From: DASVFB01 sp963815965
GTDB lineage: Bacteria > Actinomycetota > Thermoleophilia > Gaiellales > Gaiellaceae
Reading direction: 5' to 3'
Assembly: GCA_963815965.1 (NCBI GenBank)
Contig: CAWFIT010000006.1
Span: 1-64,000 of the forward strand
DNA length: 64,000 nucleotides
The notes under the pieces are model-generated. The model was not told the origin of the DNA and ran no database searches. It saw only the letters and a list, made by a program, of their open reading frames with translations. Each line of letters opens with the position of its first letter. Position 1 is the first letter of the stretch. This document shows, piece after piece, positions 44,485 through 53,830 of this stretch. A program made the translations under genes and the position numbers.

Positions 44485-45634
44485 GCACCGGCTCTCCCGC
44501 GGCGACCTGCTCGGCGTAGATCTCTTGCAGGCTCGCGCCCTGTTCCAGCCGTGCCCGCTGCCGCTCCGCAGCGTTCGCCTGCGGGATCGTGAGGAGGTGC
44601 GCCGTGCCGAGCTCCTCGGCAACGGGAAGCGTCCACTCGATCAGCCGCTCGATGTGCGCGCGCGCCGGGCGGACGTCGCCCGTCCTCAGGTCGATCAGCT
44701 CGCCCGACAGCCCGTAGCGGATCGCGCGCCAGAGGTTCTCCTCGATCAGCCTGTGAGGCAGCAGCTCGATTGGCTCGCCCTCGTCGTGCGCGCGCGCGAG
44801 CCGAACCGTGAGCGTGTAGATGAGCGCGGCGAGCGACTGCGCCTCTCCGAGATCCGGATCGGCGTCGCAAATGCGGATCTCGACGGTCGGAAACGCGAGA
44901 TGCGTGCGGACGCTCCACCAGATCTGCGTGTGCTCGTCGATCGAACGGGTGTCGTAGAGGAAGCGGACGTAGCGCTCGAAGCCTTGCCACCCGTCGTAGA
45001 CGTCCGGCACACCGCAGCGCGGGAACATGCGCGTGAAGATCTCCGTGCGCGCCGAGTGCAGCCCGCTGTCCACGCCCTCGACAAACGGTGAGCTCGCCGA
45101 CAGGGCGAGCAGCTCCGGCAGATAGTTGCGGAGCAGGTTGCACACGGCAACGGCGCGATCGGCGCCGCGGATCCCCACGTGGACGTGGAGCCCGAACGTG
45201 TTGTTACGCCAGACGACGTAGCGGAGGATCTCGTCGTTCCTGCGGTAGTGGGGCGTGTCGATGATGCGCTGGTCTTGCCAGCGGCTCCACGGATGGGTGC
45301 CGGTAGCCGCCAGCGATGCGCCCAGCGAAAGCGCCAACTCGTGCAGCTGCGACCTGCGCTCGGCCATCTTCGAGGCGGCATCTGCGAACGACTCGCAGCG
45401 TCCGGTGCGAACCTCGACCTCGGACGCGATGAGCTCGCCGACGAGATGCGACTCGAGCGGGGTTCCCTGCGCCGCCTGCTGTAGCTCCTCGAAGCGGTTC
45501 GAGAGCTCGAGCGTCTCCGGGTCGAGGATCGCGAACTCCTCCTCCACCGCGACGGTGAAGTCCGTGCCGGCCTCGTACGCCTCGAAGGCCGAGCGAATCT
45601 GCTCGTCGGGAGTGAGCTTCTGTGTGTCGCCCAT
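44477..45634 (-). CDS. GCS2-type carboxylate-amine ligase (YbdK family)
   Basis: 385 residues. Homologue of the gamma-glutamylcysteine synthetase 2 group. Motifs: FTVAVEEEFAILDPETLELS (ATP/Mg site acidic run), LVGELIASEVEVRTGRCESF, ATGTHPWSRWQDQRIIDTPH, NNTFGLHVHVGIRGADRAVA, WWSVRTHLAFPTVEIRICDA. Members form gamma-glutamyl amide bonds, but substrates are mostly unknown; actinobacteria use mycothiol, so a true glutathione role is doubtful. Frame intact. Confidence 0.88.
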   Translation of the reverse strand: MGDTQKLTPDEQIRSAFEAYEAGTDFTVAVEEEFAILDPETLELSNRFEELQQAAQGTPLESHLVGELIASEVEVRTGRCESFADAASKMAERRSQLHELALSLGASLAATGTHPWSRWQDQRIIDTPHYRRNDEILRYVVWRNNTFGLHVHVGIRGADRAVAVCNLLRNYLPELLALSASSPFVEGVDSGLHSARTEIFTRMFPRCGVPDVYDGWQGFERYVRFLYDTRSIDEHTQIWWSVRTHLAFPTVEIRICDADPDLGEAQSLAALIYTLTVRLARAHDEGEPIELLPHRLIEENLWRAIRYGLSGELIDLRTGDVRPARAHIERLIEWTLPVAEELGTAHLLTIPQANAAERQRARLEQGASLQEIYAEQVAAGEPVRG

Positions 45635-45641
45635 GGCGCGC

Positions 45642-46883
45642 CTACGTTACTGGCGCGAGAAGGCGTTCCGCCACGCTCGCCCAGCTCCAACGCTCGACGA
45701 CTGCCTTGCGCGCAGCCCGACCCAGCTGCGCGCGTTCCGGTTCCGGGAGGGCAAGCAGCGCCGCGAGCTTGTCGCGCAACTCCGCAACGTCCCCGTTCTC
45801 GAACGTCGTCAGCGGAGCTCGCTCGGGCGGATACTCGGCCTCGATCCCCTCGGCGACCTCCGCCAGGCCGGAGTGATGCGCCACGAGCGGCGGAACGCCC
45901 GCAGCCGCGGCCTCCGCGGCAACCATCCCGAAGGCCTCGGGGAAGATCGACGGCACGACCGCGACGTCGCACAGTGGCAGCAACGCGGCGAGATGGCGAT
46001 GTTCGAGCGCTCCCGTGAAGAGCGCCCGCGCAGGCGCGATCGCCTCCAGCTCGTCGCGGTAGTCGCCGAAGCCGACGATCACCGCCTTCGCGTCGAGACC
46101 GGCGAGCGCCTCGAGCAGCAGGTGCACCCCTTTGTTGAAGATCAGCTTGCCGAAGAACACGACCGTCGCGCCCTGCTCCGCGAAGAACTCGGCGAACCGC
46201 TCGGCGTTGCCCTCGTCCGGTAGCCGTTCGTTTGCGTTGTCCGGGTTTGGCGGATCGCGTCTAGCCTCCTCCAGCAGTCGTGCGAGCGCCTCCGTGCGCG
46301 GCAGCGGGCGGAACTCGTCGACGTCGACGCCGGGCGGCACCTCGAGCACGCGGTCGACGTGGCCGACCACGTCCTCGAGCACGGCGCGGATGTGCTCGGA
46401 GCCGACGAATACAGCCTCCGCGCCGGCGAGCGATTCACGTCCCCACGCAGAGAGCTCGTCGTTCCCTCGCATCGCGTACTCGAGCTCGGAGCCGTGCGCC
46501 TTCACGACGTAGCGTGCGCCCGTCGCTGCTGCGACGGGCCCGCCGAGCACGACGTGATTCGCGAAGACCACATCTGCGGGCAACCGTTCGCGCAACGCCA
46601 CAGCGTTCAGCTCGACGTAGCGCTCGCGCTCCGCTCTCGTCAGCTCGGGGAGCACCCGCGCGTCGAGCCCTTCGTAGCGGTCGAACACGAACACGGGAAG
46701 GACGCCGCCGATCTCTGGCCGGACGAGCTCCGCGGAGCCGATGTCGTACAGCTCCGGATGGCGTTCCTGGCAGAAGAGCACGACGTCGTGCCCGGCGCGG
46801 CTCCATTCGCGCGCGAGCGCGCGCGTGTAGACATTCGAGCCGGTCCCGCCCAGCAGATACCCGTGCCAGAGAAGAATTCTCAT
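45642..46883 (-). CDS. GT4-family glycosyltransferase
   Basis: 413 residues, GT-B fold. N-terminal domain with HGYLLGGTGSNVYTRALARE and VVLFCQERHPELYDIGSA; C-terminal nucleotide-sugar domain with VVFFGKLIFNKGVHLLLEAL, AVIVGFGDYRDELEAIAP and PSIFPEAFGMVAAEAAAAGV, whose glutamates (E-x7-E) bind the nucleotide-sugar. Acceptor unknown. The start is close to a perfect palindrome at 46887-46911. Confidence 0.88.
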   Translation of the reverse strand: MRILLWHGYLLGGTGSNVYTRALAREWSRAGHDVVLFCQERHPELYDIGSAELVRPEIGGVLPVFVFDRYEGLDARVLPELTRAERERYVELNAVALRERLPADVVFANHVVLGGPVAAATGARYVVKAHGSELEYAMRGNDELSAWGRESLAGAEAVFVGSEHIRAVLEDVVGHVDRVLEVPPGVDVDEFRPLPRTEALARLLEEARRDPPNPDNANERLPDEGNAERFAEFFAEQGATVVFFGKLIFNKGVHLLLEALAGLDAKAVIVGFGDYRDELEAIAPARALFTGALEHRHLAALLPLCDVAVVPSIFPEAFGMVAAEAAAAGVPPLVAHHSGLAEVAEGIEAEYPPERAPLTTFENGDVAELRDKLAALLALPEPERAQLGRAARKAVVERWSWASVAERLLAPVT

Positions 46884-46886
46884 AAC

Positions 46887-46911
46887 GTGGGGGAACCCAT
46901 GGTTCCCCCAC
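46887..46911. repeat. 25-bp perfect palindrome at a gene start
   Basis: GTGGGGGAACC, CAT, then GGTTCCCCCAC: 11-base arms with a 3-base centre, three bases upstream of the glycosyltransferase ATG on the minus strand. It would fold over the ribosome binding site, or could be an operator. Confidence 0.55.
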
Positions 46912-46950
46912 GGGCCCCCTCCTTCTCAGACCTCGGGGACGGGCGATGCG

Positions 46951-46984
46951 AAGGCTTCGCGAGAGCGCGGTCTCGCGAAGCCTT
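46951..46984. terminator. Terminator after rex
   Basis: AAGGCTTCGCGAGA (46951-46964) pairs perfectly with 46971-46984 across 6 bases, 33 bases past the rex stop. Confidence 0.75.
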
Positions 46985-47016
46985 ACCGCCAACTCGCGGT
47001 GGACTGCGCACGATGT

Positions 47017-47637
47017 CTACGTCAGGTGGAAGTAGAGCGCGTAGAGGAGCTCGACCGCGGGATTCGACGTATGAACAGCCACGTCCGCGGGCACGTCGAG
47101 TAGCGCCTCCGAGTAGTTGAAGACGATCTTCACGCCCGCGCCGATCAGGTCGTCGGCGGCCCGCTGCGCGCTCGTCGCCGGCACGGCGAGCACGCCGACG
47201 ATGATGTTCTTGTCTCTGACGGCGTCGGGGAGACCGCCGTACGGCGTCACCTCGACGTTGCCGACGCGACGGCCGACCTTCTCCGGGTCGGTGTCGAAGA
47301 CAGCGGCGATGTTGATCCCGTGCTCCGCGAAGATCGGGCTGCTCGCGATCGCCTCCCCGAGGCGGCCGGCGCCGATCAGCGCGATGTTGTGCTGCCCCTG
47401 GGTGCGGAGAATCTTCCGGATCTCGCCGAGGAGCGAGTCGATGTTGTAGCCCACCCCGCGCTTCCCGAACTTGCCGAAGCCGGAAAGGTCCCTGCGGATC
47501 TGGGTCGCGTTGATGTTGGTGTAGTCGGAGATCTCCTGCGACGAGATGCGCTCCTTGCCCATCTTCTTCGCCTGGGTGAGGACCTGGAGATAGCGGGAGA
47601 GTCGCGCCGCGACCCCCACCGTCAATCGCTCGGTCAA
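47017..47637 (-). CDS. rex: Redox-sensing repressor Rex
   Basis: 206 residues from a TTG start with AAGGAG six bases before it. Winged-helix DNA-binding domain (RLSRYLQVLTQAKKMGKERI, TNINATQIRRDLSGFGKFGK) and Rossmann NAD(H) domain (NIALIGAGRLGEAIA, DTDPEKVGRRVG) with the swapping C-terminal helix AVELLYALYF. Represses respiratory and redox genes until NADH builds up. Probably autoregulates and may act on the neighbouring redox genes. Confidence 0.95.
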   Translation of the reverse strand: MTERLTVGVAARLSRYLQVLTQAKKMGKERISSQEISDYTNINATQIRRDLSGFGKFGKRGVGYNIDSLLGEIRKILRTQGQHNIALIGAGRLGEAIASSPIFAEHGINIAAVFDTDPEKVGRRVGNVEVTPYGGLPDAVRDKNIIVGVLAVPATSAQRAADDLIGAGVKIVFNYSEALLDVPADVAVHTSNPAVELLYALYFHLT

Positions 47638-47719
47638 GCCTGCTCCTTGTATCGACGCTTGTGACAGAGGCGACGCATTCTGCCGCTCGCTCCCGAGCCG
47701 TGCGCCGTTTACTCGTACG

Positions 47720-47945
47720 TCAACTTTGTGTACCTAGTTTGCGACGGAGGGCCTCGACCGGAATCCGGTACACGAAGGCGCGCTCGCCGTCGATCTCGAC
47801 GACGGGGAGCCACTCGCGGTAGGCGGCCTCGAGCGCGAGGTCACCGCCGATGTCGACCTCCCGGTACGCGACGCCTTCCGCGTCGAGCGTCTCGCGAGCG
47901 CTCTCGCATAGGTGGCAGCCGCGCGCGGTGTAGAGGACGACGTTA
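47720..47945 (-). CDS. Glutaredoxin-like protein, start uncertain
   Basis: About 72 residues: VVLYTARGCHLCESARETLD (thioredoxin fold with the CxxC pair Cys-His-Leu-Cys), AEGVAYREVDIGGD, YREWLPVVEIDGERAFVYRI and VEALRRKLG. No normal start codon is in frame; upstream codons run into a stop inside the gdh end, so a frameshift or an unusual start is likely. Resembles small DUF836-like glutaredoxins. Lies between rex and gdh. Confidence 0.65.
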
Positions 47946-49217
47946 GGGATAAATCCCGCGGGTCACGGTCGCCTCGGCGACCCGCTGAACGGCGAGGCCG
48001 TACGAAGCGGTGCGCATGCTGACGTTGCGCGCCTCCATCGTCGCCCACGTCTCGTCGAAAGCCTTCGTGACGATGTCGTTGAGCTTCGCGTTCACCTCGG
48101 CCTCCTTCCAGAAGTACTCCTGGAGGCCCTGGACCCATTCGAAGTAGGAGACGATCACGCCGCCGGCGTTGGCGAGAACGTCCGGGACAACGAGCACGCC
48201 CATGTCTTCGAGGATCGCGTCGGCGAGGGGCGTGATCGGCCCGTTCGCACCCTCGACGATCATCTTCGCCTTGATTTGCGACGCATTCTCCTCGGTGATC
48301 ACCTGCTCGAGTGCGCACGGCGCGAGGATGTCGCAGTCCGTGAGAAGCAGCTCCTCGTTCGTGATCGCTTCTGCGCCCTTCAGCCCCGCCAGCGAGCCCG
48401 TCTCCCGCTTGTGCGCGAGTGCTGCTTGCACGTCGATCCCGTTCGGGTTCCGCAGCGCGGTCGTCGAGTCGGAGATCGCGACCACCCGGGCACCGTCCTC
48501 GGCGACGAACTTCGCGAAGTACGAGCCGACGTTGCCGAAGCCCTGGACGGCGATGCGCATGTCCGCGAGCGAGCGGTTCTGCTTCGCGATCGCGTCACGC
48601 GTGCAGTACAGGGCTCCGCGCGCCGTCGCCTCTTCGCGGCCGAGCGAGCCGCCGATCGTCAGCGGCTTGCCGGTCACGACGCCGAGCACCGAGTGTCCCT
48701 TGTTCATGGAGTACGTGTCGAAGATCCACGCCATAACGCGTCCGTCCGTGCCGACGTCCGGCGCGGGAATGTCGACTTCGGGCCCGATCTGATTGATGAT
48801 CTCGCTCGTGAAGCGGCGGGTCATCCGCTGCAGCTCCGGCTCGGACATCTGCTTCGGATTGCAGACGACACCGCCCTTCGCGCCACCGAAGGGAATGCCC
48901 GCGAGCGCGCACTTCCACGTCATCCACATCGCGAGCGCCTTGACCTCGTCGAGCGTGACGTCGGGGTGGTAGCGGATGCCGCCCTTGGACGGACCGCGCG
49001 CGATGTTGTGCACGACGCGGTAGCCCGTGTAGACCACCGTGCTGCCGTCGTCCATCGAGACGGGAATCGCCACCTCGACTGCTTTCTTGCATTCCTGCAG
49101 CACGTTGACGAGGTTCTGGTCGATACCGAACACCTCGGCAACGTTCCGCAACTGCTCGCGCGCGATCTCGAACGGGTTCTCGCGAAGATGCGAGACGGGA
49201 GCCTGTGTAGCCGCCAC
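47943..49217 (-). CDS. gdhA: Glutamate dehydrogenase
   Basis: 424 residues. Oxidative deamination of glutamate to 2-oxoglutarate. Motifs: GPSKGGIRYHPDVTLDEVKA, MTWKCALAGIPFGGAKGGVV with catalytic lysine, PAPDVGTDGRVMAWIFDTYS, Rossmann loop VQGFGNVGSYFAK, ANAGGVIVSYFEWVQ. The size and motif spacing fit the hexameric NAD-linked group. Followed by the glutaredoxin-like gene and rex. Frame intact. Confidence 0.95.
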   Translation of the reverse strand: MAATQAPVSHLRENPFEIAREQLRNVAEVFGIDQNLVNVLQECKKAVEVAIPVSMDDGSTVVYTGYRVVHNIARGPSKGGIRYHPDVTLDEVKALAMWMTWKCALAGIPFGGAKGGVVCNPKQMSEPELQRMTRRFTSEIINQIGPEVDIPAPDVGTDGRVMAWIFDTYSMNKGHSVLGVVTGKPLTIGGSLGREEATARGALYCTRDAIAKQNRSLADMRIAVQGFGNVGSYFAKFVAEDGARVVAISDSTTALRNPNGIDVQAALAHKRETGSLAGLKGAEAITNEELLLTDCDILAPCALEQVITEENASQIKAKMIVEGANGPITPLADAILEDMGVLVVPDVLANAGGVIVSYFEWVQGLQEYFWKEAEVNAKLNDIVTKAFDETWATMEARNVSMRTASYGLAVQRVAEATVTRGIYP

Positions 49218-49262
49218 GGCGCTCTCTTTCTCGAGGGACTGGTGCGAGGCGAGTATACGCGC

Positions 49263-51827
49263 CTATTTGATCGTGAACGCCACCTGGGCACGGCCCGCTG
49301 GACCGCCGAGACTCGGGGTCGCGGTGACGCGGATGCGGTAGCGGCCCTTGGCAAGCGCGTTGCCCGCGGGTGTGCGGCCGGTGAGGCCGAACGCGTATCG
49401 GCCGGGCAGCAGGTCGCGCAACGTCGCCAGGGTGCCCAGCTCGTCTCCTTTCTCGTTGAGCAGGTCGAGCGTGAGCATCGCAATCGGCTGAATCGAGTCG
49501 CGTCCGGCTTCGGTGGCGAGCTGTCCCGCGCGGAACGTGAGCAGTGCAGGCCCGGAGTCGGAAGGCGTGAACGCATCCGTCGAGAGTTGCAACGGACCGA
49601 GGACCGACTCTGGCGCCTGGGCGAACGTCACCGCCCAAGGAAGACGAAGCGGAGCACCGGCGAACGGCGCAAGCACGACGCTCCCCTCAGCCGGCGCGTC
49701 GCCGATCGGGGCGAGCTTGATCGCCGCGACAACGCGCACGCGCCGCGTCTGCCCGACGGGAATCGTGAACCGCGGCGGAAATGCGTGGAACTCCACTGGA
49801 GCAGCGCCCTGCGCGTACGGCGCGAACCGCACACGCACGCGCAGCGGACGCGTCGAGACGTTGCGAACGACGATGTCGTGCGAGCGCTTCCAGCCGGCGG
49901 CGCGCGCGTTGCCGAGCGCGAGCGTCGTCTGGTCTGCGACGAGCTCGGCCGCGGCGGCCGCGCCGGTTGCGACGAGCCCAGCGCCCTCGCTCGCAATCGA
50001 AGCCCCTGGGAACCTGCGCGCGCTCCCGACGAGCACGCTGCGGAGCTCGGCGGCACTGAGTGAAGGCCGCGCTTCTGCGAGGACGGCTGCCGCGCCGGCG
50101 ACGGAGGCTGCTGCGGCGCTCGACCCGTTGACGGTCCCGTACGTCGTCGAGCGGCCGCGCTCGGCTCGCGGCTCGGTCGTCGCGATGCTGACGCCCGACG
50201 CGACGACGTCCGGCTTGACGCGGCCGTCGTAGGCGAGGCCGGTCGACGAGAAAGCGGCGACAGTCATGGCGGCGTCGTTGTCCTCGTCGTGCCCGGCGCC
50301 GATCGAGACCGCCGCGTCGTGGCCGCGGGCGATCGTCGCGAGAAGGCGTGAGGCCACCGAGGAAGGGATCGAGACGACGGGCACAGGCGTGTCGTCGTCG
50401 AGCGGGACGCCGCCCGCCGGGAGCCGCGCGCCGTACAGCAGTACTGCTGTTGCACCTGCCTGTGCCGCACTACGGGCTGTGCTCGCGGGCGACCGTCCTG
50501 CCGGCACGAGCGCCGCGCGGCCGGCGACGAGGCTGAGCCCGTCCCGCGTGAAGTACGAGCCGGGCAGCGCGAAGGAGACGCGCCGCTGCACCAGACCAGG
50601 CGCCGCGATGCTGGAAGTGAACGCGCTCGTCGGCGCGAGCTCGCCCGTGAGCGGCAGCGCGCGGTCGAGCACGACCTGAAGGCCGCTCCGCAGCGAGACG
50701 CGCACGAGCTGCGTCTTGGCGCGGAGGTCCGCCGCGCCAACCGTCAGTGCCGCCGGCGACCCGCCCGGGCCGGAGATGCTGCCGAAGCCGGGGCCGGCGG
50801 GTCCGTCGTTCCCCGCTGGCGTGACGACGAGCGTGTTCAATCCCACGGCGCCTGCGACGGCGCGCGCAGCCGGATCGTCGGAGAACGCAGCGTACGGAGC
50901 GGCGACGCCGACGAGCGCGACGCGCACTGCGTCGTGTGAATCTCCGTCGCCGTTCGGGTCGACCGCCCGCTCGAGCCCTTCGATCAGCTGGTCCGTGCGC
51001 GAATAGACCGCGAAGCGACCCCTGCCGTCGGGCTGCCAGCCAGCAATGCGAATCGGGAGCACGTCCGCGCCACGTGCGACGCCGCGGGCCGCGGGCGGGC
51101 CGCGGTCGCCGACGAGGATGCCGGCGAGCTCGGTGCCGTGCCGCTCGACGTCGCCGGGCCTCCCGGGCGGAGCCTGCGCAGACGTGTCGCCGCTCGGATC
51201 CACGATGTCGACACCGCGCGAGACGCTGCCCACGAGCGAGGGGTGCAGGCGGTCGACGCCGGTGTCGAGAAGCGCGATCGTGACCGCACGGCCGTCGTAC
51301 CCGGACAGCGACAGGTCTGCGTTACCGACCGACGACGCAAGCGCACGCCGCTCGAGCGCATCCGAGGAGACCGACGCCGGATACGCGACGCGGACGGGAT
51401 AGACACCCTGCACTGCGCTGTCGCGCTCGAGCAACGAAATTGCGGTGGCATCGAGCGCTGCGGAAAAGCCGGCGAGCACCCGCGCGAAGTTGAACTCCGG
51501 GTGGATCTCGACGCCCTGCACCTCGAGCCTCGAGCGAAGAAGACGCTGTTGCGCGAGCACGCTGCTCGTCCACGCCTGCTCTCGCGTCGGCGACGCAATG
51601 CCTCCGTGCGCGACGATGCGGTCCGCGAGCGACGGCGTCTTCATAACGACGATCATTCGCTGGCCGACGCTGACCGGCGAGCGCTGGCCACCGCCAACGA
51701 GTCCCTGCCAGCTGACCGGGGACGCAGGCTCCGCGGCCCGGCTCGACTGCCGTTCGACCGCAAGCGTGAGGACGACGACTGTCGCCGCCGCCGCAAGCCC
51801 TAGTTCAACGAACTGACGCGTACGCAT
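49263..51827 (-). CDS. Secreted subtilisin-like serine protease (S8)
   Basis: About 854 residues, starting MRTRQFVELGLAAAATVVVL (signal helix). An I9-like propeptide region (RMIVVMKTPSLADRIVAHGG) is followed by the S8 domain: Asp in VTIALLDTGVDRLHPSL, His in DVERHGTELAGIL, oxyanion region VVTPAGNDGPAG and Ser in TVNGSSAAAASVAGAAAVL (GSSAA instead of the usual GTSMA). A PA-like insertion (ATAVLLYGARLPAGGVPLDD) sits between His and Ser. The C-terminal 250 residues are beta sandwich domains. The start overlaps the tsaD end. Confidence 0.88.
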   Translation of the reverse strand: MRTRQFVELGLAAAATVVVLTLAVERQSSRAAEPASPVSWQGLVGGGQRSPVSVGQRMIVVMKTPSLADRIVAHGGIASPTREQAWTSSVLAQQRLLRSRLEVQGVEIHPEFNFARVLAGFSAALDATAISLLERDSAVQGVYPVRVAYPASVSSDALERRALASSVGNADLSLSGYDGRAVTIALLDTGVDRLHPSLVGSVSRGVDIVDPSGDTSAQAPPGRPGDVERHGTELAGILVGDRGPPAARGVARGADVLPIRIAGWQPDGRGRFAVYSRTDQLIEGLERAVDPNGDGDSHDAVRVALVGVAAPYAAFSDDPAARAVAGAVGLNTLVVTPAGNDGPAGPGFGSISGPGGSPAALTVGAADLRAKTQLVRVSLRSGLQVVLDRALPLTGELAPTSAFTSSIAAPGLVQRRVSFALPGSYFTRDGLSLVAGRAALVPAGRSPASTARSAAQAGATAVLLYGARLPAGGVPLDDDTPVPVVSIPSSVASRLLATIARGHDAAVSIGAGHDEDNDAAMTVAAFSSTGLAYDGRVKPDVVASGVSIATTEPRAERGRSTTYGTVNGSSAAAASVAGAAAVLAEARPSLSAAELRSVLVGSARRFPGASIASEGAGLVATGAAAAAELVADQTTLALGNARAAGWKRSHDIVVRNVSTRPLRVRVRFAPYAQGAAPVEFHAFPPRFTIPVGQTRRVRVVAAIKLAPIGDAPAEGSVVLAPFAGAPLRLPWAVTFAQAPESVLGPLQLSTDAFTPSDSGPALLTFRAGQLATEAGRDSIQPIAMLTLDLLNEKGDELGTLATLRDLLPGRYAFGLTGRTPAGNALAKGRYRIRVTATPSLGGPAGRAQVAFTIK

Positions 51828-52767
51828 CGAGCGCAAGGTAGCCGGGACACGGGATGGCCCGTGCGAATCTCGCCGCTGATCCGATCATCGCGGCGTTGTC
51901 GGTGCAGAGCGCCAATGGTGCGAATGCGGCGCCGGGCAGGGACCCGCGCAACTCGGAGTTGGCTGCGACGCCGCCGACGACGGCGATCCGCTCCGCCCCG
52001 ATCCGCGCGGCTGCGTCCTCTGTCCGTTGGACGAGCGCTCTGACGATCGCCCGCTGGTAGCTCGCTGCGAGATCGGCGCGGCGCGCCTCCGCGCCGTCGC
52101 CGAGATCGCGCACCGCGTACAGCAGTGCTGTTTTCACGCCGGAGAAGGAGAAGTCGAGCCCGTCGACGCGCGCGACGGGGAACGAGAACGCCTCGGGATC
52201 GCCTTCGCGTGCGAGCCGGTCGATCGCGGCGCCGCCCGGATAGCCGAGGCCGAGCAGGCGCGCGCCCTTGTCGAAGGCCTCGCCGCCAGCGTCGTCGAGC
52301 GTAGATCCGAGCACGTCCCAGCGCGCGTGCTCGTGCACGTCGAGCAGCATCGTGTGCCCGCCGCTCGCGAGCAGGCAGAGGAACGGCGGCTCGACCGGAT
52401 CTGGCTCGAGGAAGAGGGACGCAACGTGACCGTGGAGGTGGTCGACCGGCACAAGCGGCAAGCCGCGTGACCATGCGATCGCCTTCGCGGCCTGCAGCCC
52501 CACGAGCAGCGCGCCGATCAATCCCGGGCCCTGGGTGACGGCGACGCGGTCGACGTCGTCCAGCGACACCGCGGCGTCGTCGAGCGACTCCCGGACAACC
52601 GGCGAGACGAGCTCGAGGTGGTGGCGCGACGCGATCTCGGGCACGACGCCGCCGTACCGGGCGTGAAGTTCAGCCTGTGACGCGACGACGTTCGCCGCGA
52701 CGCGGCCGTCGTCCGACACGAGTGCGCACGCTGTCTCGTCGCACGACGTCTCGATGGCGAGAATCAA
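51805..52767 (-). CDS. tsaD: tRNA N6-threonylcarbamoyladenosine synthase TsaD
   Basis: 320 residues from a TTG that overlaps the rimI stop. Transfers the threonylcarbamoyl group to A37 of ANN-decoding tRNAs. Motifs: ILAIETSCDETACALV, HARYGGVVPEIASRHHLEL (iron-binding His pair), VAVTQGPGLIGALLVG, LVPVDHLHGHVASLFL and LCLLASGGHTMLLDV. The end is CPGYLALDAYASVR. Last gene of tsaE-tsaB-rimI-tsaD, in which every neighbouring pair overlaps. Confidence 0.95.
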   Translation of the reverse strand: MILAIETSCDETACALVSDDGRVAANVVASQAELHARYGGVVPEIASRHHLELVSPVVRESLDDAAVSLDDVDRVAVTQGPGLIGALLVGLQAAKAIAWSRGLPLVPVDHLHGHVASLFLEPDPVEPPFLCLLASGGHTMLLDVHEHARWDVLGSTLDDAGGEAFDKGARLLGLGYPGGAAIDRLAREGDPEAFSFPVARVDGLDFSFSGVKTALLYAVRDLGDGAEARRADLAASYQRAIVRALVQRTEDAAARIGAERIAVVGGVAANSELRGSLPGAAFAPLALCTDNAAMIGSAARFARAIPCPGYLALDAYASVR

Positions 52768-53240
52768 TGTTCGGAGCCACTGTCGAGATCGTCGCTCGGA
52801 TCGCGCCACATGACGAGCGCGTCCTCGCGGTTGTCGGTGTAGTAGCCGCGGCGCTTGCCACGCGCGGTAAAACCGAGGCGCTCGTACAGCTTGATCGCAC
52901 CCTTGTTCGAGACGCGAACCTCCAGCGTGTAGCCCCGCCGGCCGCCGTCGTCCGTGAGCTCGAACAGCCGCTCGAGCAGCGCTGTCGCGATCCCTCGGCG
53001 GCGGAAGCTCGGATTGACGGCGATGTTCATCACGTGCCAGGCGTCGACGTAGCGAGACGTGATCAGGTAGCCGGCGAGGCGGTCGTCCTCGAACGCACCG
53101 AGGCACAGCGACGCGGGCTTGGCGAGCTCGCCGGCGAACATCGAGCGCGACCACGGCGTCGGGTACGACCGGCGTTCGATCGACTCGATCGCGTTCAGAT
53201 CGCGGATCGTGAGCGCGCGGATGTCGACGGCGGTCTTCAT
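52764..53240 (-). CDS. rimI: Ribosomal protein alanine acetyltransferase RimI
   Basis: 158 residues. GNAT fold: ESIERRSYPTPWSRSMFAGE, MNIAVNPSFRRRGIATALLE (acetyl-CoA loop RRRGIA), EVRVSNKGAIKLYERLGFTA with the acid tyrosine. Acetylates the N-terminal alanine of ribosomal protein S18. Its usual place between tsaB and tsaD is kept here. Confidence 0.93.
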   Translation of the reverse strand: MKTAVDIRALTIRDLNAIESIERRSYPTPWSRSMFAGELAKPASLCLGAFEDDRLAGYLITSRYVDAWHVMNIAVNPSFRRRGIATALLERLFELTDDGGRRGYTLEVRVSNKGAIKLYERLGFTARGKRRGYYTDNREDALVMWRDPSDDLDSGSEH

Positions 53241-53830
53241 GCGGACGTCCGATCGACGTCGGGCACTCGGACGTAGAGCGGCTCGACGAGCTCGGCCGGC
53301 CCGAAGTCGCGTGCGAGCTGCGCGTGGAAGCGCGCGCGCGGGAGGTGCACTTCGTTGTCGTCCGGCGGGACCTCAGCGCCCGTGCGCTCGAGGTGCTCGC
53401 GGTAACGGATCGCTCCGTCGCCCACGCACGTCAGTCCCGGGGCTTCGAACACGGCCGCCGGTAGCGCGACGATCTCTCCGTTCTGCTCGAGGAACAGCTC
53501 GTGCCGCTTGGCGTCGATCAGCGGGACGGTGTCGGGAGCCCCCGCCGCGAGCGCCGCCAGCGTCGAGACGCCGGCAACCGGGATCTCGAGCGCGAGCGCC
53601 AGCCCGCGCGCGGACGCGAGCCCCATGCGCACGCCGGTGAAGCTACCCGGCCCGATGCCTACGGCGAGGGCGTCGAGCTCCCTTGCGTCGACGCCCGCGT
53701 CCCGCAGCAGCACGTCGACGTCCTCGAGGACGCGGACGGGCGTCGTCGCCCCTTCGCCGAGGACTGTGCCGTCGCGGACGAGCGCGCTCGTCGCCGTCGA
53801 CGTGGCGGTGTCAAACGCGAGTATCAGCAC
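53237..53830 (-). CDS. tsaB: TsaB, partner of TsaD in t6A synthesis
   Basis: 197 residues from a GTG at 53830 (VLILAFDTATSTATSALVRD). ASKHA fold without a full active site: LDALAVGIGPGSFTGVRMGL, ASARGLALALEIPVAGVSTL, VPLIDAKRHELFLEQNG. It holds TsaD and TsaE together. It overlaps tsaE by 20 bases and rimI by four. Confidence 0.93.
   Translation of the reverse strand: MLILAFDTATSTATSALVRDGTVLGEGATTPVRVLEDVDVLLRDAGVDARELDALAVGIGPGSFTGVRMGLASARGLALALEIPVAGVSTLAALAAGAPDTVPLIDAKRHELFLEQNGEIVALPAAVFEAPGLTCVGDGAIRYREHLERTGAEVPPDDNEVHLPRARFHAQLARDFGPAELVEPLYVRVPDVDRTSA

Noticed and set aside
43331..45091. 586-codon plus-strand open frame
   Set aside because: Antisense shadow of hppA and the GCS2 gene.
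48276..50063. 595-codon plus-strand open frame
   Set aside because: Antisense shadow of gdh and the subtilase gene.
51805..53154. 449-codon frame with 129 residues before TsaD
   Set aside because: The extension overlaps rimI out of frame; the conserved TsaD start is at the TTG at 52767.
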